A stretch of 43,793 nucleotides of DNA, taken from assembly GCF_001696715.1 (NCBI RefSeq), contig NZ_MBFM01000003.1, positions 353,585 through 397,377 on the forward strand, in the 5' to 3' direction. Position 1 is the first letter of the stretch, and every line of letters starts with the position of its first letter. The stretch comes from Thauera phenolivorans (lineage in GTDB: Bacteria > Pseudomonadota > Gammaproteobacteria > Burkholderiales > Rhodocyclaceae). This document shows positions 9,072-20,598 of the stretch, in pieces. The notes below the pieces were generated by a model that saw only the letters and a program-made list of their open reading frames with translations, searched no databases and had not been told where the DNA came from. The position numbers were made by a program, and so were the translations under genes.

Positions 9072-10235
9072 ATGAAATCGTCCGTTCGTCTGCGCTGGGC
9101 CACGCTCCTGGTCGCCGCGTCGCTGATCCTTGGCGCCGGGCTGCCGTCGGCGCGTGCCGCGGACCGCATTGTGCGCACCGAGGCCGGCGCGGTCAAAATC
9201 ACCGAGGTCGCGCGCGGCCTCGAAAACCCCTGGTCACTCGCCTTCCTGCCCGACGGGCGGATGCTGGTGACCGAGCGCCCCGGGCGCCTGCGCATCGTCT
9301 CGCCCGACGGCCGCGTGTCGGCGCCGGTGTCCGGCGTACCCGAGGTGCATGCGCGCGGGCAGGGGGGCCTGCTCGACGTGGTGCTCAGCCCCACGTTCGC
9401 CAGCGACCGGACGGTCTTCCTCTCGTACGCGCAGCCGGCCGGCGGCGGCGCGCGTACCGCGGTGGCCCGCGCGCGGCTCGATGCCGAGGCGCTGCGGCTC
9501 GACGAGGTGGAGGTGATCTTCGCCCAGAAGGATTCGCCCCCGGGCAGCCACCACTGGGGCTCGCGGCTGGTGTTCGGGCGCGACGGCAACCTGTTCGTGA
9601 CCCTCGGCGACCGCTTCCACCATCGTGACCGCGCGCAGGATCTGGACAGCCACCTCGGCAAGATCGTGCGCATCCGGCCCGATGGCAGCGTGCCGGACGA
9701 CAATCCCCTAGTGAATCGCGCCGGCGCGCTGCCCGAGATCTGGTCCTACGGCCACCGCAACGTGCAGGGCGCGACCCTGCATCCGGCCAGCGGCGAGCTG
9801 TGGGCGCACGAGCACGGCCCGCAGGGCGGGGACGAGGTTAACCGGGCGCTGGCCGGGCGTAACTACGGCTGGCCGGTGATCACCCACGGCCGCGAGTACG
9901 TCGTCGGCACCCGCATCGGCGAGGGCACCGAGCGCGCCGATGTCGAGCCGCCGGTCATGCAATGGACGCCGTCGATCGCGCCCTCGGGCATGGCCTTCTA
10001 CACCGGCGAGGCCTTCCCGCAGTGGCAGGGCAACCTCTTCGTCGGCGCGCTGAAGTTTCGCCTGCTCGCCCGCCTCGTCCTGGAGGACGGCAAGGTGGTG
10101 CACGAGGAGCGCCTGCTTACCGACTTCGGCAGGCGCATTCGCGACGTGCGCCAGGGACCGGACGGCCACCTCTGGTTGCTCGAGGAAAGCGAGGGCAGCC
10201 TGCTGCGGCTGGACCCGATCCAGGCCGCCATGTAG
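9072..10235 (+). CDS. Secreted PQQ-dependent sugar dehydrogenase-like protein (Asd/YliI type)
   Basis: A 387-residue periplasmic six-bladed beta-propeller of the GSDH family (soluble glucose dehydrogenase-like), related to E. coli YliI aldose sugar dehydrogenase. A signal peptide (basic MKSSVRLR, then a hydrophobic run ending ARAAD) is followed by GLENPWSLAFLPDGRMLVTERPGRL. The family residues in GSHHWGSRLVFGRDG, YGHRNVQGA, HEHGPQGGDEVN, GRNYGWPV and the final GPDGHLWLLEES follow. The His and Arg of the first three correspond to PQQ/Ca-binding regions. ATG 9072 has a strong ribosome site (GGGAGG, 5 bp upstream). It is a single-gene unit. Substrate cannot be read from sequence. Confidence 0.88.
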   Translation: MKSSVRLRWATLLVAASLILGAGLPSARAADRIVRTEAGAVKITEVARGLENPWSLAFLPDGRMLVTERPGRLRIVSPDGRVSAPVSGVPEVHARGQGGLLDVVLSPTFASDRTVFLSYAQPAGGGARTAVARARLDAEALRLDEVEVIFAQKDSPPGSHHWGSRLVFGRDGNLFVTLGDRFHHRDRAQDLDSHLGKIVRIRPDGSVPDDNPLVNRAGALPEIWSYGHRNVQGATLHPASGELWAHEHGPQGGDEVNRALAGRNYGWPVITHGREYVVGTRIGEGTERADVEPPVMQWTPSIAPSGMAFYTGEAFPQWQGNLFVGALKFRLLARLVLEDGKVVHEERLLTDFGRRIRDVRQGPDGHLWLLEESEGSLLRLDPIQAAM

Positions 10236-10418
10236 ATCTGCAGCCCCTGCGCGATCGCGTCGGTCGTGCCGGCGGGGCGGCCGCGATCGCCCTGGGGGCA
10301 GGGCTCTTACAGAGGGGGCGTCGGTCGCCGCTGCGATGCGCGCCGCGTGAGGTGGCGTCATCCGGCGGACATGCGGGTGTAACCGGGATGTCGCTTTCGC
10401 GGCCTAAGCTGCGGCGCC

Positions 10419-11654
10419 ATGAGAGCGATCGACTTCACCACCGAAGAGCTGTGTCTCGAGCCGCGCCTGCGCATCGCGCTGGTCACCGAAACCTGGGCGC
10501 CGGAAGTCAACGGCGTGGCCATGACGCTCAGGCGGATGGTCGACGGCCTCATCCGCCGCGGCCACCGGGTGCAGCTGATACGGCCGCGCCAGGCCGCCAA
10601 CGAGCAGGCGCTGCACGGCGGCGAACTCGAGGAACTGCTGTCGCAGGGATGGAAGCTGCCGCGCTACGACGGCCTGCGCTTCGGCCTGCCCGCACGTTCC
10701 GCGCTGGTGCGCGCATGGACGCGGCAGCGCCCGGATCTGGTCCACGTCGCCACCGAGGGGCCGCTCGGCTGGACTGCGGTTTCGGCCGCGGTGAAGCTGC
10801 GCCTGCCGGTGACCTCGGACTTCCACACCAATTTCGACCACTACAGCGCCCACTACGGCGTCGGCTGGCTGCGGCAGCCGGTCAGCGCCTACCTGCGCCG
10901 TTTCCACAACCGCACCGCCGAGACCTATGTGCCGACGCGCGAGATGGCCGCGGCACTCGCCGCCCAGGGCTACCGCAAGCTGGAGGTGATCGCGCGCGGG
11001 GTCGATACCGCGCTGTATTCGCCCGCGCGGCGCAGCGGAGCGCTGCGCCGCAGCTGGGGCCTCGAGGAAGGCGGCCTCGCGGTGGTCAGCGTCGGCAGGC
11101 TGGCGCCGGAGAAGAACCTGCCGCTGACGCTGCGGGCGTTTGACGCGATCCGTGCGCGCCGCCCCGACGCGCGCCTGGTGATGGTGGGTGACGGGCCGCT
11201 GCGCGAGCAGATTGCGCGCGAGCATCCCGCGGTGGTCCTCGCCGGCATGCGCGGCGGCGAGGACCTCGCAGCGCACTACGCGTCGGCCGATCTCTTCCTC
11301 TTTCCCAGCCTCAGCGAGACCTTCGGCAACGTCACCCTCGAGGCCATGGCGAGCGGCGTGTGTCCGGTCGCCTACGACTATGCGGCTGCGGCCGAGGTCA
11401 TCGTCGATGGCGACAACGGCCTGAGCGCGCCCTGTGGTAACGAGGCGACCTTCATCGACAAGGCGCTGCGCGCAGCCGGCGATGACGGCCTGCGCCGCCG
11501 GCTCGGCGCGCGCGCCCGCGTCAGCGCCGAGGGGCTCGACTGGGAGACCATCAACGACCAGTTCGCCGCCGCGCTGATCCGCGTGTGGAGCGGGAGCAAC
11601 GCCTTCGCCACCATCCCGGCGGCGGGACCGAAGCGCGCCGGGAGCGGCCGATGA
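10419..11654 (+). CDS. GT4-family glycosyltransferase
   Basis: A 411-residue GT-B fold glycosyltransferase. The N-terminal acceptor domain starts RIALVTETWAPEVNGVAMTL, like bacterial alpha-mannosyl/glucuronosyl-diacylglycerol transferases, and contains TSDFHTNFDHYS. The C-terminal donor domain holds SVGRLAPEKNLPL, VMVGDGPLR and the EX7E-type motif in FPSLSETFGNVTLEAMASG. The stop overlaps the start of the next gene (ATGA), so it is translationally coupled to an LpxH-like phosphoesterase. Both may act on glycolipids or envelope precursors; this is inference from pairing. No membrane helix or signal peptide is seen. Confidence 0.87.
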   Translation: MRAIDFTTEELCLEPRLRIALVTETWAPEVNGVAMTLRRMVDGLIRRGHRVQLIRPRQAANEQALHGGELEELLSQGWKLPRYDGLRFGLPARSALVRAWTRQRPDLVHVATEGPLGWTAVSAAVKLRLPVTSDFHTNFDHYSAHYGVGWLRQPVSAYLRRFHNRTAETYVPTREMAAALAAQGYRKLEVIARGVDTALYSPARRSGALRRSWGLEEGGLAVVSVGRLAPEKNLPLTLRAFDAIRARRPDARLVMVGDGPLREQIAREHPAVVLAGMRGGEDLAAHYASADLFLFPSLSETFGNVTLEAMASGVCPVAYDYAAAAEVIVDGDNGLSAPCGNEATFIDKALRAAGDDGLRRRLGARARVSAEGLDWETINDQFAAALIRVWSGSNAFATIPAAGPKRAGSGR

Positions 11655-12484
11655 ATCGGGTGCGCGCGGTCTTCATTTCCGACGTCCACCTCGGCACCCG
11701 CGCGAGCCAGGCCGAGCGCCTGCTCGACTTCCTGCGCGAGCATCCCTCCGAGTACCTGTACATGCTGGGCGACATCGTCGATTTCTGGGCGATGAGCCGC
11801 AGCATCCAGTGGGCGCCGGCGCACAACACCGTGGTTCAGAAAGTGTTGCGGCGCGCGCGCCAGGGCGACAAGGTGTTCTTCATCCCGGGCAACCACGACG
11901 AGGCGCTGCGCGAGTACGTCGGCCATGCCTTCGGCGACATCCGGGTGGAGAAGGAGTGGGTGCATCGCGGGGTGGACGGCCGCCGCTACTGGCTGATCCA
12001 CGGCGACGGATACGACCAGGTGACGCGCCATCACCGCTGGGTCGCGGTGCTCGGCGACGCCGCATACAACTTCCTCGTGCGCATCAACCTGGTGCTGTCC
12101 TGGATCCGCCGGCGGCTGCGCCGGCCGGGCTACTGGTCGCTCGCCGGCTATGCCAAGCAGAAGGTGAAGAAGGCGGTCAGCTTCATCTTCGATTTCGAAG
12201 ATGCGGTCGCCCGCGCCACCCGCCAGCGCGGGCTCGACGGCGTGATCTGCGGTCACATCCACTGGGCGACCGACCGCCGCATCGGCGACGTGCGTTATCT
12301 CAACTGCGGCGACTGGGTCGATTCCTGCAGCGCGATCGTCGAGCATTTCGACGGGCGCATCGAGGTCGTGCAGTGGGGGGTGAGGGCCGGCGGGCGGACG
12401 GCGCGCGACGAGGTCCAGGCCTTGCCTGCGCCGGTCGAGGAGTTGCCTGCGAGCGTAGCGGTCGAGGAACTCGCCGGTCGCTGA
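11651..12484 (+). CDS. LpxH-like metallophosphoesterase (UDP-2,3-diacylglucosamine diphosphatase family)
   Basis: A 277-residue calcineurin-like phosphoesterase. All family metal motifs are present: FISDVHLGTR (D-x-H), MLGDIVDFW (GD), IPGNHDE (GNHD), LIHGDGYD (HGD) and VICGHIHWA (GHxH). The central lid with many basic and aromatic residues (INLVLSWIRRRLRR) resembles LpxH and LpxH2 proteins that act at the membrane face. Its ATG overlaps the stop of the upstream glycosyltransferase. A true LpxH would cleave UDP-2,3-diacylglucosamine in lipid A synthesis, but this subgroup paired with a GT4 enzyme may have a different lipid or nucleotide substrate. Confidence 0.85.
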   Translation: MNRVRAVFISDVHLGTRASQAERLLDFLREHPSEYLYMLGDIVDFWAMSRSIQWAPAHNTVVQKVLRRARQGDKVFFIPGNHDEALREYVGHAFGDIRVEKEWVHRGVDGRRYWLIHGDGYDQVTRHHRWVAVLGDAAYNFLVRINLVLSWIRRRLRRPGYWSLAGYAKQKVKKAVSFIFDFEDAVARATRQRGLDGVICGHIHWATDRRIGDVRYLNCGDWVDSCSAIVEHFDGRIEVVQWGVRAGGRTARDEVQALPAPVEELPASVAVEELAGR

Positions 12485-12516
12485 ACGTGATCCGGTCCGC
12501 GGCTGCGTGCGGCCGC

Positions 12517-12735
12517 TCAGTGCCCGGGGTCGACGCCGTCGTCGCGCATCAGCGCGAGCGCGAGGCGGATGCCGATCACCGCGTTGGCGAGGGCGAAGCC
12601 AGCGACCACGAGCGCGGCCAGCGGCAACAACGGGTAGCTGCGCAGCACCCAGGCGAGCACCGAGGAGAGCAGGTTCAGCGCCACCATCAGCCAGAAGGCG
12701 GGGTTGCGCGGCTGCCACAGGCGGGCGAACTTCAT
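12517..12735 (-). CDS. Small two-helix membrane protein, unknown function
   Basis: A 72-residue protein that begins MKFARLWQPRNPAFWLMVAL and has two predicted helices (FWLMVALNLLSSVLAWVL and LLPLAALVVAGFALANAVIG). A short acidic tail ends DDGVDPGH. Its ATG overlaps the stop of the MFS transporter upstream (ATGA), so it is translationally coupled to that gene. I recognise no named family. The coupling suggests a partner or small accessory of the transporter. It converges on the phosphoesterase gene with 32 bp between the stops. Confidence 0.7.
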   Translation of the reverse strand: MKFARLWQPRNPAFWLMVALNLLSSVLAWVLRSYPLLPLAALVVAGFALANAVIGIRLALALMRDDGVDPGH

Positions 12736-13970
12736 CGCGCCTCGGGGGCGGCGGGCGCCAGCCCGAAATGCCCACGCCGTACGATCATCCACACCAGCAC
12801 GGCGAGGCCCGCCTCGAGCGCGCCGACGAGGATGAACACCGGTTTGTAGGGCGCCTCGGAGAAGCGCTGGAAGAGGGCGAGCAGCGCGCCGCTGAGCAGC
12901 GGGCCGGCGGCGAAACCGAGGGAGCCCGCCATGTTGAAGGCGGCGAGCGCGCTCGCGCGGCAGTCGGCGCCGCCGTACTGAGCGGCGAGCAACAGCGAGG
13001 GCGCGTACATCAGCGCCGCGATCACCCCGCCGCCGGCCATCACGAGGACGAAGCGCTCGGGCGGCACGAAGCCGAGCGTGGCGAGGAAGACGCCGTACAG
13101 GATGCTGCCCGCGACCATCATCGCCAGCGGGTCGATCCGCCGGCAAAGGTGGCCGGCGGGCCAGGTCAGCAGCGAGAAGGGCACGAGGAAGGCGGCCATC
13201 GCGGCGCCGATTGCGCGCGCGTCGAAGCCGAGCACGCTGCCGAGGTAGAGCACCAGGGTGGAGATGATGAAGCCCACGGTGAGGCGATCGACGAAGGAGA
13301 AGGCGAGCGGGATCGCCAGCCCGCGGCGGCTGCGCAGGGTGCGCACGATCTCGCCGGCCGGCAGGCGGGCGCGACGCTGGTCGCCGTCGCGCAGGCCGAA
13401 CAGGGCGAGCGCGGCCATCGACAGCGACAGCACGCCGCCGGCGCGCGGCACCCACAAGGGGTCGATGCCGCCGAGCCAGCCGCCGAGCGGCGCGCCCGCG
13501 GCGACGCCGAGGCTGATCGCCGCCCCCACCGCGCCCATCTTCGCACCGAGCTGGTGGTGGGCGGCCTGGTCGGCGCCGAGCGCCATCAGCAGCGACAGCG
13601 AGGCCATGTGGCAGAAGCCCTCGAGCATGCGCAGCGCGAGCACGCCGCCGTAGGCGTCCGCGGCTTCGAGCGCGTGGGCGATCGCGAGCAGGGCGAGGCC
13701 GTTGGCGGCGAGCGCCACCACTGCGAGCGGCTTGCGTCGGCCGAGGCGGTCGGAGAGCAGGCCGGCGAGCGGGGCGCCGATCAGCGCGCCGAGCATGTTG
13801 ACCGACATGAACAGGTGACTCTGGAACTCGCCGAGTGCGGCGAAGCGGCCGAGGGTGAGCTCGGGCAGCACCGGCACCATCCCGGTGACCGGCAGCATCA
13901 GGCAGAACAGCAGGAACAGCGGCAACCAGCCGGTGAGGCGGGGCAGCGGCGGAGCGGCGGCGGGGTCCAT
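12732..13970 (-). CDS. Major facilitator superfamily transporter
   Basis: A 412-residue inner-membrane transporter with about 12 helices. The MFS motif A between helices 2 and 3 is clear (GLLSDRLGRRKPLAV), and helix 5 carries a GAPLGGWLGG glycine pattern as in drug:proton antiporters. The first helix reads LPLFLLFCLMLPVTGMVPVLPEL. A second-half loop (WPAGHLCRRIDPLAMM) mirrors motif A. The substrate cannot be deduced; an efflux role is the most common for this type. It is followed without gap by the small membrane protein. Confidence 0.88.
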   Translation of the reverse strand: MDPAAAPPLPRLTGWLPLFLLFCLMLPVTGMVPVLPELTLGRFAALGEFQSHLFMSVNMLGALIGAPLAGLLSDRLGRRKPLAVVALAANGLALLAIAHALEAADAYGGVLALRMLEGFCHMASLSLLMALGADQAAHHQLGAKMGAVGAAISLGVAAGAPLGGWLGGIDPLWVPRAGGVLSLSMAALALFGLRDGDQRRARLPAGEIVRTLRSRRGLAIPLAFSFVDRLTVGFIISTLVLYLGSVLGFDARAIGAAMAAFLVPFSLLTWPAGHLCRRIDPLAMMVAGSILYGVFLATLGFVPPERFVLVMAGGGVIAALMYAPSLLLAAQYGGADCRASALAAFNMAGSLGFAAGPLLSGALLALFQRFSEAPYKPVFILVGALEAGLAVLVWMIVRRGHFGLAPAAPEAR

Positions 13971-14100
13971 GCAGGGCGCGGAGTAGGCGTGAAGCGGCGA
14001 TGATACAGGGCTTCGGCGTCGCGGCGGTCGCCGCTGCTACGGGGTGCGGGTAGGCGCGGCGATCGACGCGATCGGACCGGTGACGCGGCTTTCGCAGTCG

Positions 14101-14673
14101 CTACAGCAGGCCCATCTCGAGCCGCGCGGCCTCGCTCATCATCTCGCGGCTCCAGGGCGGGTCCCACACCAGGTCCACGGTCGCCGCCTCGACACCCGGG
14201 ATCTTCAGCAGCTTGTCGCGCGCCTCGTCCGCAATCAGCGTGCCCATGCCGCAGCCGGGGGCGGTCAGCGTCATCTTCACCGCGAGCCGGAAACCGCCTT
14301 CGGGCAGCGGCTCGGCGGTGCAGGCGTAGACCAGACCGAGGTTGACGATGTCGATCGGGATCTCGGGGTCGAAGCAGGTGGCGAGCTGGGCCCAGGCCAT
14401 CTTCTCGATCTCCTCGGCGGTCTCCGCGGCCTCGCCGACCGCCGGCATCGCCAGCGCCTCGGGCTGCGGCTCAAGGCCGAGGGCGTCGGCGTTGCGCTCG
14501 TCCACCCGGTACAGGTTGCCGCCGCACATCACGGTGATCGAGCCGCCCAGGCGCTGGGTGACGAGCACGTGGCTGCCCTCCTCCAGGGTCTCGGGCCTGC
14601 CCCAGGGCACACTGACCGCAGCGAGCTCGCGGCTCAGCACGCGGGTGTCGGTTTCGCCGTAGCGTTCTCCCAT
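14101..14673 (-). CDS. sufT: Fe-S assembly protein SufT (MIP18/DUF59 family)
   Basis: A 190-residue SufT-type protein, last gene of the SUF operon. An N-terminal SufT-specific region (VLSRELAAVSVPWG, LEEGSHVLVTQRLGGSITV) is followed by the DUF59 fold. That fold shows FDPEIPIDIVNLGLVY and the key motif LTAPGCGMGTLIADEA, with the conserved Cys, and ends VDLVWDPPWSREMMSEAAR. SufT helps mature Fe-S proteins, probably as a carrier or targeting factor. It starts 10 bp after sufU with a GAGGAG ribosome site. Confidence 0.93.
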   Translation of the reverse strand: MGERYGETDTRVLSRELAAVSVPWGRPETLEEGSHVLVTQRLGGSITVMCGGNLYRVDERNADALGLEPQPEALAMPAVGEAAETAEEIEKMAWAQLATCFDPEIPIDIVNLGLVYACTAEPLPEGGFRLAVKMTLTAPGCGMGTLIADEARDKLLKIPGVEAATVDLVWDPPWSREMMSEAARLEMGLL

Positions 14674-14683
14674 GGTGGTCTCC

Positions 14684-15136
14684 TCATTCGGTGCGCGCGG
14701 GGTCGCGCGCGCCGACGATCGCGTTGTGCAGGGTGTGCCAGGCGAGCGTCGCGCACTTCACCCGGGCAGGGAATTCGCGCACGCCGCCGAGCACCTCGAG
14801 CTTGCCGAGGTCGCGCTCGGGGTGGGTGTCGGTGAGCATCGCGTGGACGTCGGCGAACAGCGCCTCGACCTCTTCCACCGGCCGACCCTTCACCGCCTCG
14901 GTCATCAGTGAGGCGGAGGCGGTGGAGATCGCGCAGCCGTGGCCGACGAAGCTGACGTCGGTGATCACCCCGTCCTCGATGCGCAGGAACACGGTGAGTT
15001 GGTCGCCGCACAGCGGATTGTGGCCGTCGGCCTGGTGGTCGGCCTCGGGCATGGGGTGGAAGTTCCGTGGCTTGCGGTTGTGGTCGAAGATCACTTCCTG
15101 GTAGAGCTCGCGCAGGTTGTCGTGGATGTCGCTCAT
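14684..15136 (-). CDS. sufU: SufU-type Fe-S scaffold / sulfur acceptor
   Basis: A 150-residue NifU-N-like protein of the SufU class. The ligand set Cys43 and Asp45 (LCGDQ), Cys68 (GHGCAIS) and Cys128 (VKCATLAW) is intact; in SufU these bind zinc and accept sulfur from SufS. An insertion between the second and third Cys (EVEALFADVHAMLT) is typical of SufU rather than IscU. Its ATG overlaps the stop of sufS. No sufE or sufA gene is in the operon, so SufU is presumably the sulfur transfer partner. Confidence 0.94.
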   Translation of the reverse strand: MSDIHDNLRELYQEVIFDHNRKPRNFHPMPEADHQADGHNPLCGDQLTVFLRIEDGVITDVSFVGHGCAISTASASLMTEAVKGRPVEEVEALFADVHAMLTDTHPERDLGKLEVLGGVREFPARVKCATLAWHTLHNAIVGARDPARTE

Positions 15137-16383
15137 CGGGTCGTCCCCCTCGTGCCGAACAGGTCCTGGCCCTTGTGGATCGCCGCCACCAGGGCGTCGA
15201 CGTCGGCTTCGTCGTTGTAGAGCGCGAACGAGGCGCGCGCGGTGCCCGGGATGCCGAAGCGGGTCATCAGCGGCATCGCGCAATGATGGCCGGCGCGGAT
15301 CGCCACCCCCTCGGCGTCGAGGATGGTGCCCAGGTCGTGCGGATGGATGCGATCGACCAGGAAGGACAGGATGCTCGCCTTGTGGCGCGCGGTGCCGATC
15401 AGGCGCACGCCCGGGATGTCGCCCACCGCGGCGGTGGCGCGTTCGAGCAGGGCGTGCTCGTGGGCGGCGATGCGCTCGAGGCCGATCGCCTGCACGTAGT
15501 CGATCGCCGCGGCGAGGCCGACCGCGCCGGCGATGTTCGGCGTGCCGGCCTCGAAGCGCTGCGGCGGCTCGGCGAAGCTGCTGCCCTCGAAGGCGACGGT
15601 GCGGATCATGTCGCCGCCGCCCTGCCAGGGCGGCATCGCGGCGAGCAGCTCGGCGCGGCCGTAGAGCGCGCCGATGCCGGTCGGACCGTACAGCTTGTGG
15701 CCGGAAAAGGCGTAGAAGTCGCAGCCGATCGCCTGCACATCGACCGTCTGGTGGGCCACCGCCTGGGCGCCGTCGATCAGCACGATCGCGCCTGCGGCGT
15801 GCGCCTTCGCGGTGAGTTCGGCGACCGGGTTGATCGTGCCGAGGGCGTTGGAGACCTGGGTGATCGCGAGCAGCCGGGTGCGCTCGCCGAGCAGTTGCTC
15901 GAAGGCCGCGAGCTCGAGTTCGCCGGCGTCGCTCACCGGCACCACCCTGATGGTCGCCCCCGTCTGCTCGCACAGCAGCTGCCAGGGCACGATGTTGGAG
16001 TGGTGCTCGAGCGCGGTGAGCAGGATCTCGTCGCCCGCCTTCAGGTTCGCCCGGCCCCAGCTCGCGGCGACCAGGTTGATCGCCTCGGTGGTGCCGCGGG
16101 TGAACACGATCTCTTCGGCCGCGCGCGCGTTGAGCAGGCGCCGGACCGACTCGCGGGCGACGTCGTAGAGCTCGGTGGCCTCCTGCGACAGGCGGTGCAC
16201 GCCGCGATGGATGTTGGCGTTCGACTCGCGGTAGAAGCGGCGTTCGGCCTCGATCACCGCATCGGGCTTCTGCGTGGTGGCGCCGTTGTCGAGATAGGCG
16301 AGGCGGCGGCCATGGATGGGGCGGGCGAGGATGGGGAAATCGCCGGCGAGCGCCAGCTGCCGGGCGTCGGTGCGTGCGTTCAT
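15133..16383 (-). CDS. sufS: Cysteine desulfurase SufS
   Basis: A 416-residue PLP enzyme that takes sulfur from cysteine to supply Fe-S assembly. The PLP lysine is Lys230 in SGHKLYGPTG and the catalytic cysteine is Cys368 in RAGHHCAMPLM, the group II (SufS) form. Other family marks are YLDNGATTQKP, NIHRGVHRLSQEAT, ALEHHSNIVPWQ and FEAGTPNIAGAVG. It overlaps sufD upstream and sufU downstream by ATGA junctions. Identity is very secure. Confidence 0.96.
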   Translation of the reverse strand: MNARTDARQLALAGDFPILARPIHGRRLAYLDNGATTQKPDAVIEAERRFYRESNANIHRGVHRLSQEATELYDVARESVRRLLNARAAEEIVFTRGTTEAINLVAASWGRANLKAGDEILLTALEHHSNIVPWQLLCEQTGATIRVVPVSDAGELELAAFEQLLGERTRLLAITQVSNALGTINPVAELTAKAHAAGAIVLIDGAQAVAHQTVDVQAIGCDFYAFSGHKLYGPTGIGALYGRAELLAAMPPWQGGGDMIRTVAFEGSSFAEPPQRFEAGTPNIAGAVGLAAAIDYVQAIGLERIAAHEHALLERATAAVGDIPGVRLIGTARHKASILSFLVDRIHPHDLGTILDAEGVAIRAGHHCAMPLMTRFGIPGTARASFALYNDEADVDALVAAIHKGQDLFGTRGTTR

Positions 16384-17686
16384 GCGAGCGCCTCCAGCAG
16401 TTCTCCGCCCGGCAGGCGCGCGAGCAGGGCGCTGCGGGCGCGGGCACGCAATGGCTCGAGGCCGATGCGGGCGAGCGCCTCGGCGGCGAAGGCGTAGGTC
16501 AGCAGCTGGCGGGCATGGGGCTCGTCGAGGCCGCGCGCGCGCAGGTAGAACAGACTGTCCTCGTCGAGCTGGCCGACGGTGGCGCCGTGCGCGCACTTCA
16601 CGTCGTCGGCGTAGATCTCGAGCTCGGGGCGGGCGTCGGCCTCGGCCTGACGCGACAGCAGCAGGTTGTCGCAGCGCTGCATGGCGTCGCTGCGCTGGGC
16701 GTCCTGGGCGACGATGATGCGGCCGCGGAAGACGCCGCGGCCGGCGCCATCGAGCAGGCCGCGGTAGAACTCGTGGCTGGTGCCGCGCGGGCTGGCGTGT
16801 TCGATCAGGGTGTGGTGGTCGACATGGCGCCGACCGTCGACATGGTAGAGGCCGTTGAGCAAGGCCTCGCAGCCCTCGCCGTCGAAGCGGGTACGGATGT
16901 CGTTGCGCGCGAGCTTCGCGCCGAAGGACAACGAATGCGAGGCGAAGCGCGCGCCGCGCGCCTGGCGGGCCTCGATGCCGGCGAGGTGGATCGCGCCCTC
17001 GGCCTCCTCCTGCAGCTTGAGGTGGTCGATCCGGGCGTCGGGGCCGGCCTCGATGCGGGTGATCGCGGTGGTCAGCGTGCTGCCGTCGGCGCCGGGCAGG
17101 TAGTGCTCGACCACGGTGGCGGCGGCGCCCGCGTCGGCGACGATCAGGTTGCGCAGGTGGCGACCGTGGGCCTCGCCGCCGGGCAGGAAGACGAGATGGA
17201 CCGGCGCCTCGAGCGCGACGCCTCGCGTCAGCCTGAGCAGCGCGCCGTCGGTGAAGAAGGCGGCATTGAGCGCCTGCGGGCTGTCGCCGTCCTCGGCGCG
17301 GCCGAAGGCGGCCTCCACCGTGTCGGCCTCGGTCGCGAGCGCGTCGGCGAGCGGCATCAGTGTGACGCCGGCGGGCAGCGCGCCGATGGCGGACAGCGCG
17401 GGGGCGAAGCGATCGCCGACGAACACCAGCCAGTGCCCGTCGGGCGAGGCTGCGCGCAGGCGCTCGACCGCGGCGGCGGCGTCGCCCGCGTTCGCGGCGA
17501 CGAGTTCGCTCTGCTCGAGGAAGGCGAGCGAGGTGTGGCGCCAGTCCTCCTGGCGACTGGTGGGCCAGCCCTCGTCGGCGAAGCGCTCGAGCGCACGTGC
17601 GCGCAAACGGGCGAGCCAGGGCAGTCCGGCGCCGGGCAGCTGCGGCGCGAGCGCGCGGTGGCGCTCGCGCCAGAGATCGAGCGCGC

Positions 17687-17690
<4 letters not shown>
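16380..17690 (-). CDS. sufD: Fe-S cluster assembly protein SufD
   Basis: A 436-residue SufD, which forms the SufBC2D scaffold with SufB and the ATPase SufC. The N-terminal helical region (WLARLRARALERFADEGWPTSRQEDWRHTSLAFL) is followed by the right-handed beta-helix core. The C-terminal signature HHTLIEHASPRGTSHEFYRGLLDGAGRGVFRG and KCAHGATVGQLDEDSLFYLRARGLDE are diagnostic of SufB/SufD. ATGA overlaps link it to sufC and sufS, implying balanced translation. Confidence 0.95.
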
Positions 17691-18463
<773 letters not shown>

Positions 18464-18483
18464 GTGGTGGTCTCCCTTTCCGT

Positions 18484-19932
<1,449 letters not shown>

Positions 19933-19943
19933 CGCTTGCTCCT

Positions 19944-20438
19944 TCATCTGTCCTGCGGTTCGGTGGCGGACCGCGCGCGGCGGGCGTGCAGTTCGATCGG
20001 TTGCGTGGGCCTCGGCGACCCTTGTGGCGGGTGCGACGGACCGAGCATGTCGGCGAGGCTCACCGCCTGCAGTGCGTCGCGCACCACGGTGTTGATGCCG
20101 ATCCAGCGCTCACGGATGCGGCAGTCGTCCTCCAGTTCGCACACCCCGCTGTTGGCGCTGCACTCGGTGAGGCCGAAGCGCTGCTCCTCGAGCGCGTCCA
20201 CGATGTCGGCGACGCTGATCTGCGCCGCCGCGCGGCTCAGCGCGTAGCCGCCATGCGCGCCGCGGGTGCTGGTAACGAGGGCGTGGCGCCCGAGCGACTT
20301 CAGCACCTTGCTTACGGTCGGGGCGCCGAGCCCGAGCGTGGCCGACAGGTCGGCCACGCTGAACACCCGGCCGGGCTCGCTGGCCATGTGGGTGAGGACC
20401 AGGGTGCCGTAGTCGGTCAGCTTGCTGATGCGCAACAT
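19944..20438 (-). CDS. Rrf2-family Fe-S responsive regulator of the SUF operon
   Basis: A 164-residue Rrf2-family transcription factor. The winged helix covers [19 protein letters not shown] to [13 protein letters not shown]. The C-terminal part carries three cysteines, Cys93, Cys100 and Cys106 ([16 protein letters not shown]), equivalent to the [2Fe-2S] cysteines of IscR-type regulators. It is the first gene of the suf operon and should sense cluster status and repress or adjust the operon. An imperfect dyad overlaps its likely -10 (20464-20482). ATG 20438 is used over an upstream in-frame start at 20462. It belongs to the group often named SUF system regulator; I leave the symbol open. Confidence 0.9.
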   Translation of the reverse strand: MLRISKLTDYGTLVLTHMASEPGRVFSVADLSATLGLGAPTVSKVLKSLGRHALVTSTRGAHGGYALSRAAAQISVADIVDALEEQRFGLTECSANSGVCELEDDCRIRERWIGINTVVRDALQAVSLADMLGPSHPPQGSPRPTQPIELHARRARSATEPQDR

Positions 20439-20463
20439 GGTGAAACTCCGGGCTCGTCTCAAT

Positions 20464-20482
20464 GAGTACCAATATAGTCCTC
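20464..20482. promoter_or_regulatory. Imperfect dyad over the suf operon promoter
   Basis: GAGTACCAATATAGTCCTC is an imperfect palindrome (6 of 8 positions symmetric per arm), 26 bp before the regulator start. On the minus strand it contains TATATT, a likely -10. Position and length suit an Rrf2-family operator for autoregulation. This is inferred from symmetry and place; the -35 is weak. Confidence 0.4.
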
Positions 20483-20598
20483 TTTAAGAACGAGCGCCAG
20501 CGCGGAAGTTCCGTCTTTCGCGTGCGGCCCTGGTGCGGCCGTGCCGGGAAATCGGGGGGATTCCTCACCGCCCGTTCGCGGGCTGGCCCCTGGGCGCT

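Noticed and set aside
10289-10304. Hairpin GCCCTG-GGGG-CAGGGC after the sugar-dehydrogenase-like gene as a terminator
   Set aside because: Only 6 bp of stem and no T-run; support is too thin for a feature.
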